64,000 bases of DNA from Verrucomicrobia bacterium LW23 (GTDB taxonomy: Bacteria > Verrucomicrobiota > Verrucomicrobiia > Methylacidiphilales > UBA1321): contig QAZA01000045.1 in assembly GCA_003054695.1 (NCBI GenBank), forward strand, positions 248,001-312,000. The letters are read 5' to 3'. A model generated the notes under the pieces. The model was not told where the DNA came from and made no database searches. It saw only the letters and a list, made by a program, of their open reading frames with translations. The first letter of the stretch is position 1. The number at the start of each line of letters is the position of its first letter. This document shows, piece by piece, positions 55,844 to 64,000 of the stretch. The position numbers were made by a program, and so were the translations under genes.

Positions 55844-57682
55844 TCAACTTTCTGTTACCACCGCCACCCCGGCCGGCGCAATCACGCGCATCTCCACATG
55901 GCCGGTGGCGGCGTTGCGGCGGGCCTGCACGTGGATGGGGCCGTGGATGGTGGGAACTGTGCCGGTGGCCCACTCCAGCGGGCCCAGCTGCGGGCGCACG
56001 GACACGCGTGTGTAGCCGGGGGCCAGGGGGCGCACGCCCAGCACGTATCGCGGCAAAATGTTGCCGGGCGCGGCACCCCAGGCGTGGTTCCAGTCCTGAT
56101 TAGGCTTGTAGCGCTGGTCCCAGGCCTCCCAGGTAATCGTGGTGCCGCTTTCCACCATGTGGCGCCAGTTGCGGTCGCCGGGCGTGCCGGCGGGCGGGCA
56201 GATGAGCTGCAGCGCGTAGTCGGCCTCTCCGGCCTCAAACAGGGCCTCCAGCAAATACTGCGCGGGGTAGACGGAGCACGCCATGCCGCGCGTTTTGAGG
56301 TACGCCACCACCGCCGCGCGCCGCTCCGCCGGAACCAGCCCGAACGCCAGCGCAAACATGTTGCCGTGCAGGGAGATATGCGAGGAGCTCTCGCCATCCG
56401 CATACAGCCCGCCTCCCGCGGCATCCGGGCGGAAAAACGCGCGCTGAAACGCCGCGTGCAACGTGGCCGCGCGCTCGCGGTACAGCGTGGCGTCGGCGGC
56501 AATGCCCAGGGCCTCGGCCAGCGCGGCCATCTCCCCAAGCGCGCGGTACTGGAACGCGTTGATCACCGCGTTCACCTCCGTAAAGTCGAAGCTGTCGCGC
56601 TCGCCCGGCGGCCAGTCCACCAGATCGCCACGCTTTACCTGACCGGGGCTGCTCGCAATCAGCCCGTCTGCGCGCTCCCGGCCCGGCAGCAGCTTGGATT
56701 TAAGCGCCTCGTACCGGCTGGTGCCTGCGCGCAGCGCCACGGCGGCGCCCAGGGGGGAGTTCTCGGCAGAGCGGTTTTGCGGTTGCACGCTGGGCAGCGC
56801 TGCGCGAAGCCACGCGGTATCGCCTGTAAACATCCAGTCGGCGTGGGCGATAAAAATCATATGGCTGGCCCATTCCGTGGGCCAGGTGGGCGCGCGCATC
56901 AGCCAGTCAAACGTCTCGCGCGCCATGGCCGGGTCGGGATCGGCCGCGTAGTGGCACAGCTGGTTAATGTAGGCATCCGCCTCGTACGGGATGCGTTCGC
57001 GGTCGCCGTCCACATACACGCCCGCAAAGGTCGTCGCCTTGATGGAGTAGCGGCAAAGCTCCCATATGGCGGCCAGCATGGCGTCCGGGCACGCAAATGC
57101 GGCCGCGTCGTCGCGCCACGTGGTGGCAAAGGCGGCGGCGCGCTGAATCGGCGGTGTGGCGTCGGGCTGAGGGGACGGCACGTCGGCGCCCTCGGGCCAG
57201 CCCTCTATCTCCACCCAGCGGAAGGGCAGCATCACACCCCACTCCGGCGGCAGCGCCACGGCCTCCGGGCCGGTATTGCGCTTGTCCGCAGGCGGGGCAA
57301 TAATGGCGTGGGCGGCGTGGGGGTGGGCGGCCAGCCACTCGCGCCACTTCCACGTCGCGCGCGCATAGCGCACGGAGCCCGGCGGCGTGCGATTGATCCG
57401 TCCCGTCGCCGCGTCCAGTGCCTCACCCAGGTGAAAAACGACCTCTCCGCCCGAGACATCCCCTGCCTTAGCCAGCGCCGCTGCCGCCAGGCGCAGGTTG
57501 CCAAACGCCACACGGCCAAAATCCAGCATCAGCACCCCCGCCCCCGGCTTCGAGACGCCGACGGGCGACTGCAAGGTAACCGACGTAAGCGCGACAGGCG
57601 GCAGCGTGGCCGCGACAGACACATCAGCAATAACATCAACCGCCGCCGCAATGGGCGCGACAGCCTGGGTGGGGGAGGACAT
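55844..57682 (-). CDS. Alpha-L-rhamnosidase-like glycosidase (GH78 type)
   Basis: 612 residues from ATG. Residues 1-190 form beta-rich domains (LMLDFGRVAFGNLRL; FRWVEIEGWPEGA). The (alpha/alpha)6 domain begins near 195, with YVDGDRERIPYEADAY (223-238) carrying the acidic residues typical of GH78, and later WEAWDQRYKPNQDWNHAWGAAP. The C-terminal beta domain (GVRPLAPGYTRVSVRPQLGPLEWATG) is also as in the family. No signal peptide, so it should act in the cytoplasm on imported oligosaccharides; it is shorter than many rhamnosidases (about 900 residues). Confidence 0.82.
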   Translation of the reverse strand: MSSPTQAVAPIAAAVDVIADVSVAATLPPVALTSVTLQSPVGVSKPGAGVLMLDFGRVAFGNLRLAAAALAKAGDVSGGEVVFHLGEALDAATGRINRTPPGSVRYARATWKWREWLAAHPHAAHAIIAPPADKRNTGPEAVALPPEWGVMLPFRWVEIEGWPEGADVPSPQPDATPPIQRAAAFATTWRDDAAAFACPDAMLAAIWELCRYSIKATTFAGVYVDGDRERIPYEADAYINQLCHYAADPDPAMARETFDWLMRAPTWPTEWASHMIFIAHADWMFTGDTAWLRAALPSVQPQNRSAENSPLGAAVALRAGTSRYEALKSKLLPGRERADGLIASSPGQVKRGDLVDWPPGERDSFDFTEVNAVINAFQYRALGEMAALAEALGIAADATLYRERAATLHAAFQRAFFRPDAAGGGLYADGESSSHISLHGNMFALAFGLVPAERRAAVVAYLKTRGMACSVYPAQYLLEALFEAGEADYALQLICPPAGTPGDRNWRHMVESGTTITWEAWDQRYKPNQDWNHAWGAAPGNILPRYVLGVRPLAPGYTRVSVRPQLGPLEWATGTVPTIHGPIHVQARRNAATGHVEMRVIAPAGVAVVTES

Positions 57683-58247
57683 AAAGTGCGAATGAGGAGG
57701 GAGAAGGAGAAAGCGAAGGGGAGCCGCAACCAGGTCGAGAGGCGTGTAATCCGGCGGCCCCGGCGCCAGTTCACGCAGATGTCGCCATCATGAACACCCA
57801 CGCCGTAAAGCACAAAGCAAAAGCGCCAGCCAGATTCAGCAACGCTGTAGAGCAATTTCCCCCATTCCCCCCTTAGCGTGAGGAAATCTGCCCCATCCGC
57901 CTGTACGCCGGGGCTGGAGATTCCTTACCCACACGCCCGACCACCCCTCAATCCGCCCGCTGTTGCCGCCCCGTTTACCGAGGAAAACTCACATCGTTTC
58001 ACTTTTTCACATCATTTTCATTGCCAAGGAATAGGCGCCAACCCTATAGGTTTGGCTTCGCTATCGGTTTCGCCCGGCGCAAGGACGCTGTGCCCTCTCT
58101 CTGGAGACGGGGCGTATCCAGCGTTTCCTCTCGGAGACGGACCATCAAGAAGCACTCCGGAATTATTTACTCAAATCCGGAACATTTTTGTTGCCAAAGA
58201 TTTGGCGGAGCATTAACAACGCACCAACACTGAGAGGAGTTCCTTTT
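57683..58247. other. 565-bp intergenic region upstream of acpP
   Basis: Between divergent genes. Frames here lack protein-like sequence. The notable feature is the palindrome at 58037-58056. The second half becomes AT-richer near 58160-58215, where the acpP promoter should lie, but no clean hexamer pair was found. Confidence 0.4.
58037..58056. promoter_or_regulatory. 20-bp palindrome upstream of acpP-fabF
   Basis: GCCAACCCTATAGGTTTGGC is symmetric at 18 of 20 positions. It is about 190 bp before the acpP ATG and could bind a dimeric regulator of fatty acid synthesis. It does not match the FapR or FadR sites I know. Confidence 0.35.
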
Positions 58248-58496
58248 ATGGCGGAAACCAGCATTGAAGATAAAGTCAAAGACATCATCGTAGAACAGCT
58301 TGGCGTAAACCCCGAGCAGGTAACCCTTCCCGCAAAGTTCATCGAGGACCTCGGCGCCGACTCGCTCGACACCGTGGAGCTTGTGATGGCTTTTGAGGAA
58401 GAGTTTGGCGTTGAAGTACCCGACGACGAGGCCGAAAAGCTTCAGACCGTCGCGGACGTCGTCAAGTACATCGAAGATAAGACTGCGGACAAATAA
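58248..58496 (+). CDS. acpP: Acyl carrier protein
   Basis: 82 residues from ATG at 58248 with a strong GAGGAG eight bases upstream. The phosphopantetheine attachment site is Ser39 in [22 protein letters not shown], the canonical bacterial ACP sequence; helices 3 and 4 follow ([19 protein letters not shown]). It carries acyl chains in type II fatty acid synthesis and is followed by its own terminator and then fabF. Confidence 0.98.
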   Translation: MAETSIEDKVKDIIVEQLGVNPEQVTLPAKFIEDLGADSLDTVELVMAFEEEFGVEVPDDEAEKLQTVADVVKYIEDKTADK

Positions 58497-58556
58497 GCCG
58501 CCCTCTTCTCGTCCGACTTTTTCAGACACACACCTACCAGAAGCCTGGAAGTGGCG

Positions 58557-58585
58557 AAGGGCACCCCGCTTGAGGGTGCCCTTTT
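58557..58585 (+). terminator. Terminator after acpP
   Basis: AAGGGCACCC and GGGTGCCCTT form a perfect 10-bp stem with a 7-base loop, and the 3' arm ends in TTTT. It is 60 bp after the acpP stop; partial read-through into fabF would give high ACP and lower FabF expression. Confidence 0.75.
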
Positions 58586-58712
58586 GCTTCCGGCCCAGCG
58601 CGCACACGGCCGCCGCGCACCGTGTGCAGCATTTCCCTAAGTCCGGCTCCCCGCCGGCCCCGGCCGCAAATTGGCCAGTTGCATTTGTAGCGCACCGCAA
58701 TACTATCTACCC

Positions 58713-59963
58713 ATGAGCCTGAGTCAGCGTCGCATTGTTATCACCGGAATGGGAGCCCTAAGCCCGCTTGGTCTGGATGTCAAGACCTCATGGGAAGGCC
58801 TTGCCGCGGGCAAAAGCGGCGTCGGGCGCATTGCGGCTTTCGACACCACCAACTACAAGTGCAAAATCGCGGGCGAGGTACGCGGCTTTGAGCCCAAAAG
58901 CGCGTTCAAGAATCCCAAGGACGCCAGCCGCGCGGACCGCTATACCCAGCTGGCCATGGCCGCCAGCAAGGAGGCGTTCGCCAACTCCTGCCTCTCGCAG
59001 TGTAAGGATCTGGACCTGGACCGCTGCGGCGTGATCGTCGGCTCCGGCATCGGCGGCCTCAAGTCCCTGGCGGACCAGGACGCGCGCCTGATTGCCAGCG
59101 GCCCGGACCGCATCTCGCCGTTCATGATCCCCATGATGATCAGCAACATGGCCAGCGGCACCATCTCCATCGAGTTCGGCTTCCGCGGACCCAATTTTGC
59201 GGTCGTAACCGCGTGCGCCACCGCCGCACAGTGCATTGGTGAGGCCGCGCGCCTGATTCGCGATGACGACGCGGATGTGTGCCTGGCCGGCGGCAGCGAG
59301 GCCGCATGCGTGGAACTGGGTATCGGCGGTTTTGCCGCCATGCGCGCCCTCTCCACCCGCAACGACGAGCCCGAAAAGGCCAGCCGCCCCTTCGACATGG
59401 GCCGCGATGGCTTTGTGCTGGGCGAAGGCGCCGCCATTGTGGTGGTGGAGGAGCTGGAACACGCCAGGCGCCGCGGCGCCACGATTTACGCGGAGCTTAC
59501 CGGCTACGGCATTACCGCCGATGCCTTCCACATGACCAGCCCGAGCGGCGAGGGCGCCGAACGGGCGATGCGTTACGCGATGCGCCGTGCCGGGATTGGA
59601 CCGGATGACATTGATTATATCAATGCGCACGGCACCTCCACTGCCCAGGGCGATGCCTGCGAAGCGAAGGCAATTCGCACGGTCTTCGGGGAGGCGGCGA
59701 AGAAGGTGGCGGTCAGCTCCACCAAATCCATGACCGGGCATCTGTTAGGCGCGGCCGGCTCTTTCGAGCTGATCGCGTGCGTCAAAGCCATCGAGACGGG
59801 GGTCATACCTCCGACCATCAATCTGGACAATCCCGATCCGGATTGCGAGCTAAACCATGTTGCAAATATCGCCCTGCAAAGGCCCGTGCGCCGCGCGCTG
59901 AGCAACAGTTTCGGCTTCGGCGGGCACAATGCGTGCATTATTGTGGAATCGCTGCGGGATTAG
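58713..59963 (+). CDS. fabF: Beta-ketoacyl-ACP synthase II
   Basis: 416 residues from ATG at 58713. Residues 7-20 (RIVITGMGALSPLG) open the thiolase fold. The catalytic triad is Cys168 (VVTACATAAQ), His306 (INAHGTST) and His343 (KSMTGHLLGAAG), with NSFGFGGHNACI at the C-terminus. It elongates acyl-ACP by condensation with malonyl-ACP in the cytoplasm. The acpP-fabF pair is the usual bacterial arrangement. The start of the next gene overlaps its end. Confidence 0.97.
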   Translation: MSLSQRRIVITGMGALSPLGLDVKTSWEGLAAGKSGVGRIAAFDTTNYKCKIAGEVRGFEPKSAFKNPKDASRADRYTQLAMAASKEAFANSCLSQCKDLDLDRCGVIVGSGIGGLKSLADQDARLIASGPDRISPFMIPMMISNMASGTISIEFGFRGPNFAVVTACATAAQCIGEAARLIRDDDADVCLAGGSEAACVELGIGGFAAMRALSTRNDEPEKASRPFDMGRDGFVLGEGAAIVVVEELEHARRRGATIYAELTGYGITADAFHMTSPSGEGAERAMRYAMRRAGIGPDDIDYINAHGTSTAQGDACEAKAIRTVFGEAAKKVAVSSTKSMTGHLLGAAGSFELIACVKAIETGVIPPTINLDNPDPDCELNHVANIALQRPVRRALSNSFGFGGHNACIIVESLRD

Positions 59964-60291
59964 GGGGCGGACGCGGACCCCTGCGGAGATCACCGGGATC
60001 TGTGTAGCGATTGCCGCCGCCCTTCTTGCGCTGTACGTGCTGAGCGTGCCGGTGGTGGTGCGCGTACTGCATCATGTGGATATTCCCACGCGACCGGGGG
60101 CCGTGCTGTTGTGCAGAGCGGGAGGCAACCCGCTGGCCACGGTGCTTCATTTCGATTATCTCAGCAGGGTCCGCTTCTTCTTCGCCTGGGTGTACTCTCC
60201 ACTTTTTGTCGCGTGCGACAGCCTGCCATGGGTCAACGCAGCCTTTAACTCGTACCTGGCCCTATGGGGCGTGACGACACCTGGCCCGTAA
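59929..60291 (+). CDS. Small membrane protein of unknown family, paralogue 1 of 3
   Basis: 120 residues from an ATG inside the end of fabF (TTG at 59941 is an alternative start). One clear span (EITGICVAIAAALLALYVLSVPVVV) is followed by RVLHHVDIP, a loop of about 35 residues, and a C-terminal segment FFAWVYSPLFVACDSLPWVN...YLALWGVT. The same order (LYVLS, VVR-x-LHH-x-D-x-P, WLY-T/S-PLF-x-AC, YLALWG) recurs in the next gene and, more weakly, in the third. No known family is recognised. Confidence 0.6.
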   Translation: MRALLWNRCGIRGRTRTPAEITGICVAIAAALLALYVLSVPVVVRVLHHVDIPTRPGAVLLCRAGGNPLATVLHFDYLSRVRFFFAWVYSPLFVACDSLPWVNAAFNSYLALWGVTTPGP

Positions 60292-60296
60292 TTGCC

Positions 60297-60701
60297 ATGG
60301 ATCCCCAGCACGTCCCGCAATCCGGAAATGGCTCCGCCCGCTCGGATGCTTCCTGCAACCGCAGCCGCGGCAGAGGGTTCGGCCGTCGCACCACCACTGA
60401 GACGGCCGGGATTGTTGGCCCAGCCGTAGTCGCACTCCTGCTCCTTTACGTGCTGAGCATTGCCCCGGTGGTGCGGATGCTGCATCACCTGGACGTCCCC
60501 GTCCCCGGCGGCGAGGTGCTGATCTCCAACGGCGGGCACCCGGTGCAGGCTCTGCTGGGCTGGCAGGTGGCAAAGCAGTTGCAGGGCGTGTGCTCGTGGC
60601 TGTACACTCCGCTATTCTACGCGTGCCACAAAGTGCCGCAGCTCAAAATCTGCCTGCAGATCTACCTGGCCCTGTGGGGCATTACGGTGGGTGTGCCTTA
60701 A
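60297..60701 (+). CDS. Small membrane protein of unknown family, paralogue 2 of 3
   Basis: 134 residues from ATG at 60297, 5 bp after the previous stop (an ATG at 60264 overlaps it). An Arg/Ser-rich N-terminus precedes the span GIVGPAVVALLLLYVLSIAPVV, then RMLHHLDVPVPGGEVLISNG and CSWLYTPLFYACHKVPQLK...YLALWGIT. It is clearly homologous to paralogue 1. The C-terminal helix is hydrophobic but interrupted by Cys, Lys and Gln, so a membrane-associated hairpin is possible. Confidence 0.65.
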   Translation: MDPQHVPQSGNGSARSDASCNRSRGRGFGRRTTTETAGIVGPAVVALLLLYVLSIAPVVRMLHHLDVPVPGGEVLISNGGHPVQALLGWQVAKQLQGVCSWLYTPLFYACHKVPQLKICLQIYLALWGITVGVP

Positions 60702-60746
60702 GGAGCACGCAGCCGCTGCAGCAACCCGGATCGCCTTGCCATCGCC

Positions 60747-61178
60747 ATGGAAACTCCCCCGGAAGCCGCCCCTGTCGATCTGCCCGCGTGGCCGGTCGCC
60801 GCGCATCGCCGACAACGCAGCGCGTGGGAGACGGCCCTCATCTGCATGGCGGCACTTGGTTTTGCGCTTCTCCTGTATGTCGCCAGCGTCGGGCCTGTGG
60901 GTATGGTCGTTGATATGATCGGCTGGGATTTTGGCGATGGCGGTACCATAGTGCTTGTGAGCACTCTGAACCCAACGTTCGGCGAGATTGTCGGCATACA
61001 AAATGCCATATACGCAGAGGAGGCATGCACCCGTTTGTACTACCCGCTTATGCAGCTGTGCAACTTGTACCCCTCGCTTGCCGAAGCTTACAATATGTAC
61101 CTGAATCTGTGGGGTGTTTACCTCCTCTTCCGCCCGGCTTCGCAAAGTCCGGACCAAGGACCTCCCCGCAGTCCGTAA
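60747..61178 (+). CDS. Small membrane protein of unknown family, paralogue 3 of 3
   Basis: 143 residues from ATG. The span ALICMAALGFALLLYVASVGPVGMVV matches LYVLSVxPVV of the other two, and ACTRLYYPLMQLCNLYPSLAEAYNMYLNLWGVY matches their C-terminal block. The middle loop is longer. A Pro/Ser-rich tail ends the protein. The three genes are close and co-directional with fabF, so they may share its transcript. Confidence 0.65.
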   Translation: METPPEAAPVDLPAWPVAAHRRQRSAWETALICMAALGFALLLYVASVGPVGMVVDMIGWDFGDGGTIVLVSTLNPTFGEIVGIQNAIYAEEACTRLYYPLMQLCNLYPSLAEAYNMYLNLWGVYLLFRPASQSPDQGPPRSP

Positions 61179-61290
61179 ACTGCAACCCGCGTTATCCCAT
61201 AGAACGTCTGGCTCCGATGCCGCTTTCGCGCGGACTCCGGCTTGATTCCTCCCCCCTGCGTGGCGTAAGGTGCTCCCTCGCCCTGCCCCC

Positions 61291-62979
61291 ATGCCCATCC
61301 CCTCTGCCGCCGACGCCGCCACGACACCGCCGCCTATCGATCCCTCGCGAGTCCGTTCGATCGGCGTCTTCAAGTTCCGCAACATTGGGGATGTGCTGAT
61401 TACCACGCCCGCGCTGCGGGTGCTGCGCGAGACGTATCCCCGCGCCCGCATTACCGTGCTGGTCAATGACTACACGGCCGACATGGTGCTGGGCAACCCG
61501 CATGTGGACGAAGTGCTATGCTACCAACGCTTTGCGGAAGCGCGCGAGCGCGGCCCGCTGGGCAAACTGTGCCGTGCCGCGCACGAGCTGCGCTTCCTGT
61601 GGAGCATGCTGCGCAAGTTCGATCTGACCATCGACTTCACCTCCGGCGACCGCGCCGTGTGGTACAGTCTGCTGGGCGGGCGCCGTTATCGCCTGGGCCA
61701 GCGCTATTACAAGTGGGCGCCGGATAACTGGCGTCCGCGCGTGTTTACGCACCTGTACCAGATGAAAGACAGCGGCCACGCCGGCGGCTTTGGCGCGGAT
61801 ATGCACGAGGTTGAGAAACATCTGTGGCTCCTGCACCAGGCCGGCATCCGCGGTACAAGCGGCGATATCAGCCTCTGCCTGCCCAGCACCGCCGCGGAGC
61901 TGGCCTGGGCCGACGCCCTGCTGAGCGGCCAAAGCAGCGATGCCGAGTACCCCGACGGGGACATCGCCCCCGCAGGCAACGGCAGCCCGGAAGGCATGGC
62001 CCATACCGGCACGGAGGCCGGCGGCGGCGACGCGGATGCCAACGCGCTCGATCCCATGCGCGAAGCCATCGTCCGCTTTGTGGACAGGCTGCGACGCAGC
62101 GCCCGGGCCGCGCAGGGCAAAACCGCCCTGGCGCGCGGCGAGTCCCCGCAGGCTGACTCCCTCGCTGACGCCAAGCCCGCGCCCGCAACTGCACAAGCGC
62201 ACGGTGTGAGCCCGGACGCGAATGCCTCCCCGCCCTTGCAGAGGGAGGAAGAGAGCGCCTCGCAGGAGGCCGCGCCCGCTCAGCAGCAACTGACGCCCGC
62301 CGAGCCACCCGCCACGCAGGCGCAACCTCAGACGCCGCCTTCAGTCCGACCCTCACTCTCCCTCGTCGCGGCCGAGCCCCAGAATCCGCCGCCCGTGCCG
62401 GAGGCCGCCGCCCCCATGCCGCCCCGCCGCCCGGTCGCGCCCGCGCCGCGCCCGCAGCCTGTAGTGGTCGTGCACGCCGTCTCCCGCTGGCTGTGGAAGT
62501 GCTGGGACGACGCGGCGATGGCCGACGTGGTGGACTGGCTGCAGACCGAGCGCGGCGCCCGGGTCGTCTTCACCACCAGCCAGGATCCGCGCGAGCTGGA
62601 GAAATCGCGCGACATCCTGGCCCTGTGCCGCACGCGCCCCATCTTTGTGCCCGGCACCGCATCCCTGCGCCAGTTTGCCGCCCTGTGCCGCCGGGCCGAC
62701 GCTTTCTTTGGCGTCGATACCGCGCCGATGCACATCGCCGCCGCCGCCGGCATCCCTGTCGTCGCGCTGTTCGGCCCCACCAACAGCCGCCACTGGGGCC
62801 CGTGGACGCCGCGCCGCACGATCCTCAGCGCCGGGTGCATCTGCAACGCCAACCAGCGCGAAGTTACCGAACTGTGCGACTGGAAAGCCACCCGCACCTG
62901 CATGGCCGCCATCACCCCCGCCCAGGCCAAAGCCGCCCTGGCCCACTGGCTCCAGCGTGGCGCTGGACCCTGTAGCTGA
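61291..62979 (+). CDS. GT9-family glycosyltransferase (heptosyltransferase-like) with large insertion
   Basis: 562 residues from ATG at 61291 (GTG at 61270 is possible). Residues 20-212 are the acceptor-side Rossmann domain (IGVFKFRNIGDVLITTPALR; VLVNDYTADMVLGNP). Residues 388-562 are the donor-side domain (VVVVHAVSRWLWKCWDDAAM; FFGVDTAPMHIAAAAGIPVVALFGPTNSRHWGPW), the GT9 signature. Between them lie about 175 residues (213-388) of Ala/Pro/Gln/Glu-rich low complexity, whereas normal GT9 proteins have about 350 residues in total. Members transfer heptose or related sugars to LPS cores. Confidence 0.88.
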   Translation: MPIPSAADAATTPPPIDPSRVRSIGVFKFRNIGDVLITTPALRVLRETYPRARITVLVNDYTADMVLGNPHVDEVLCYQRFAEARERGPLGKLCRAAHELRFLWSMLRKFDLTIDFTSGDRAVWYSLLGGRRYRLGQRYYKWAPDNWRPRVFTHLYQMKDSGHAGGFGADMHEVEKHLWLLHQAGIRGTSGDISLCLPSTAAELAWADALLSGQSSDAEYPDGDIAPAGNGSPEGMAHTGTEAGGGDADANALDPMREAIVRFVDRLRRSARAAQGKTALARGESPQADSLADAKPAPATAQAHGVSPDANASPPLQREEESASQEAAPAQQQLTPAEPPATQAQPQTPPSVRPSLSLVAAEPQNPPPVPEAAAPMPPRRPVAPAPRPQPVVVVHAVSRWLWKCWDDAAMADVVDWLQTERGARVVFTTSQDPRELEKSRDILALCRTRPIFVPGTASLRQFAALCRRADAFFGVDTAPMHIAAAAGIPVVALFGPTNSRHWGPWTPRRTILSAGCICNANQREVTELCDWKATRTCMAAITPAQAKAALAHWLQRGAGPCS

Positions 62980-62998
62980 AGGCGCCGCGGGCGCCTTC
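62978..62998 (+). terminator. GC-rich hairpin at the end of the GT9 gene
   Basis: GAAGGCGCC and GGCGCCTTC form a perfect 9-bp stem with a 3-base loop, starting within the stop codon. A run of about 12 G follows near 63001; there is no T-tract, so it may act only as a pause or 3' end-protecting structure. Confidence 0.5.
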
Positions 62999-63386
62999 GC
63001 GGGGGGGGGGGGAGGCACGCTCGTGCAAAAAACGAGCGCGAGTGGATCGACGGAAGAACGCTTCGCGTCGGGTTGCTGAGGCGAACTTTCCTGGGGTAGT
63101 CCTCGCATCAGAATGCTGCGGGCAACCCGGGCTAGATTAGGGAGATAAAGGGGGAGCGTAAGGAAGGTTGAACATCGTGGAAGCAACCCTCTTGGCGAAA
63201 CTTTCCGCCCTTGGCGATGTTATCTGAAGGTCCGTAGATCCAAGGCAGATAGTATCGCCAAGGGGATCCAGCGGAAATGTCGACTGCCTCTAGATTCCTC
63301 AGGATGGTATCCGTAAGCCGGTCGCTGTGGCTCTTCCGGCCGGTTTGCGATTGCCCCTGCGCTCGCCCGCGCTTTACACTGGCGCT
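62999..63386. other. Intergenic region with a poly-G run
   Basis: 388 bp between co-directional genes. It starts with a run of about 12 G at 63001-63012, a place prone to slipped-strand or sequencing error. No gene was recognised; the promoter of the downstream lacI-type gene should be here. Confidence 0.4.
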
Positions 63387-64000
63387 ATGCCATCCGCCCC
63401 TCGCCCTACGCTGCGCGATGTGGCGCGGGCGGCGGGGGTGAGCCACATTACGGTGTCGCGCGTGGTGCGGGGCTCCCCGCAGGTGGCGGAGGCTACGGCG
63501 GCGCGGGTGCGGCGGGTCATCCGTCGGATGGGGTACAGGCCCGATCCTGTCCTTTCCGCGCTGGCAGCCTACCGCATGGCGCGGGGGGAGGGCGACAGCG
63601 CCAACACCACGGCCTCCCCGGCCGCTACGGCGGGCGATGCGGAGGCAAAGCCGGCCCGGCGGCGCTCGGCGCAAACGCGTTCGCGCGGCAGCGTGCTGGC
63701 TTTTCTGGATTGCGATTTGCATCGCAACAGCCGGCAGTTTAACCGCGATACCCTGCAGGGCATCCGCCGCGAGGCCGCGCTGCTGGGCTACGGCGTGGAA
63801 TCCTTTCGCATGGAGCCCGACGAGGCGATACAGAAGCGCCTGGGCCGCATGCTGTTCCACCGCGGCGTGCGCGGGCTGCTCTTTAGCCCTACGGATGTGC
63901 TGTGGACCTTTACGGGGTGGGACTGGGCGGAGTTTGCGCCTGTGTCGCTGGGCGCGCTGGATCACGAGCCGGCCATGCACTCGGTGGCGATGGACTACTT
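63387..64000 (+). CDS. LacI family transcriptional regulator, 3' partial
   Basis: The ATG at 63387 opens a frame that runs to the window end without a stop (204 codons visible). The HTH is TLRDVARAAGVSHITVSRVV (residues 8-27), followed by the hinge SPQVAEATAARVRRVIRRMGYRPDPVLSALAAYR. A Ser/Ala/Arg-rich insert (about residues 70-100) precedes the sensor domain (SVLAFLDCDLHRNSRQFNRD). LacI proteins starting NPVLSALAAYR-like linkers are common in Opitutaceae sugar loci. Its target genes are probably beyond the window. Confidence 0.87.
   Translation, partial: MPSAPRPTLRDVARAAGVSHITVSRVVRGSPQVAEATAARVRRVIRRMGYRPDPVLSALAAYRMARGEGDSANTTASPAATAGDAEAKPARRRSAQTRSRGSVLAFLDCDLHRNSRQFNRDTLQGIRREAALLGYGVESFRMEPDEAIQKRLGRMLFHRGVRGLLFSPTDVLWTFTGWDWAEFAPVSLGALDHEPAMHSVAMDY

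Noticed and set aside
55898-57793. A 631-codon plus-strand frame antisense to the GH78-type gene
   Set aside because: The composition is Arg/Gly/His-rich without motifs; the minus strand has the rhamnosidase signature.
63001-63012. Poly-G run as a phase-variable tract
   Set aside because: It is outside any recognised gene and promoter hexamers; it may simply be a sequencing-prone homopolymer.
63132-63980. Minus-strand frame at the window end
   Set aside because: It is antisense to a clear LacI helix-turn-helix and hinge encoded on the plus strand from 63387.

Overview
The window looks like a chromosomal segment from a GC-rich verrucomicrobial bacterium, most likely Opitutales/Opitutaceae-like. 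This rests on two complete copies of the four-gene pseudopilin set known in TIGRFAMs as the Verru_Chthon cassette (proteins D, B, C, A), which that database restricts to Verrucomicrobia. The family-level placement is inference. Few genes have a clear Shine-Dalgarno sequence.

Region 1 (1-12.5 kb): a partial SGNH hydrolase; then on the minus strand, in transcription order, a LacI regulator, Verru_Chthon D-B-C-A, a secreted GH74-like BNR-repeat protein and a clan GH-A glycosidase. Region 2 (12.6-22.2 kb): a DevCAB-type ABC exporter, divergent from a 1,560-residue enediyne-type iterative polyketide synthase that has no acyltransferase domain and carries a fused CalE7/DynE7-like thioesterase, followed by a convergent retinol-saturase/CrtI-like FAD oxidoreductase. 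This looks like a compact polyene or lipid biosynthesis and export locus. Region 3 (22.3-34 kb): AraC regulator, GH74-like protein with a C-terminal carbohydrate-binding module, GH1 beta-glucosidase, and divergently an AraC regulator followed by the second D-B-C-A cassette. Both cassettes therefore sit beside a secreted TDVGG-type BNR protein and a sugar-type regulator.

Region 4 (34-41 kb): tRNA-Ser(GGA), System II cytochrome c biogenesis genes ccsA and resB, a secreted Gly/Tyr-rich protein, a long intergenic stretch and a discrete FabD-type acyltransferase. Region 5 (41-48.3 kb): the F-type ATP synthase operon atpBEFHAGDC on the minus strand, with a short delta subunit and a histidine-rich tail on subunit a. 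Region 6 (49-58 kb): housekeeping and hypothetical genes, namely a Spy/CpxP-like protein, a CbpA-type DnaJ, a beta-hydroxyacid dehydrogenase, a DUF167 protein, a YgjP-type metallopeptidase and a GH78-type rhamnosidase. Region 7 (58-64 kb): acpP-fabF, three tandem paralogous small membrane proteins of unknown family, a GT9 glycosyltransferase with a large low-complexity insertion, and a LacI regulator cut by the window end.

Intergenic spaces carry at least three classes of palindromic or terminal-inverted-repeat sequences (around 836, 20477 and 40893; around 36714, 50946 and 52121; and 11323), consistent with REP/MITE-like elements. No rRNA, CRISPR array, transposase or phage gene was seen.
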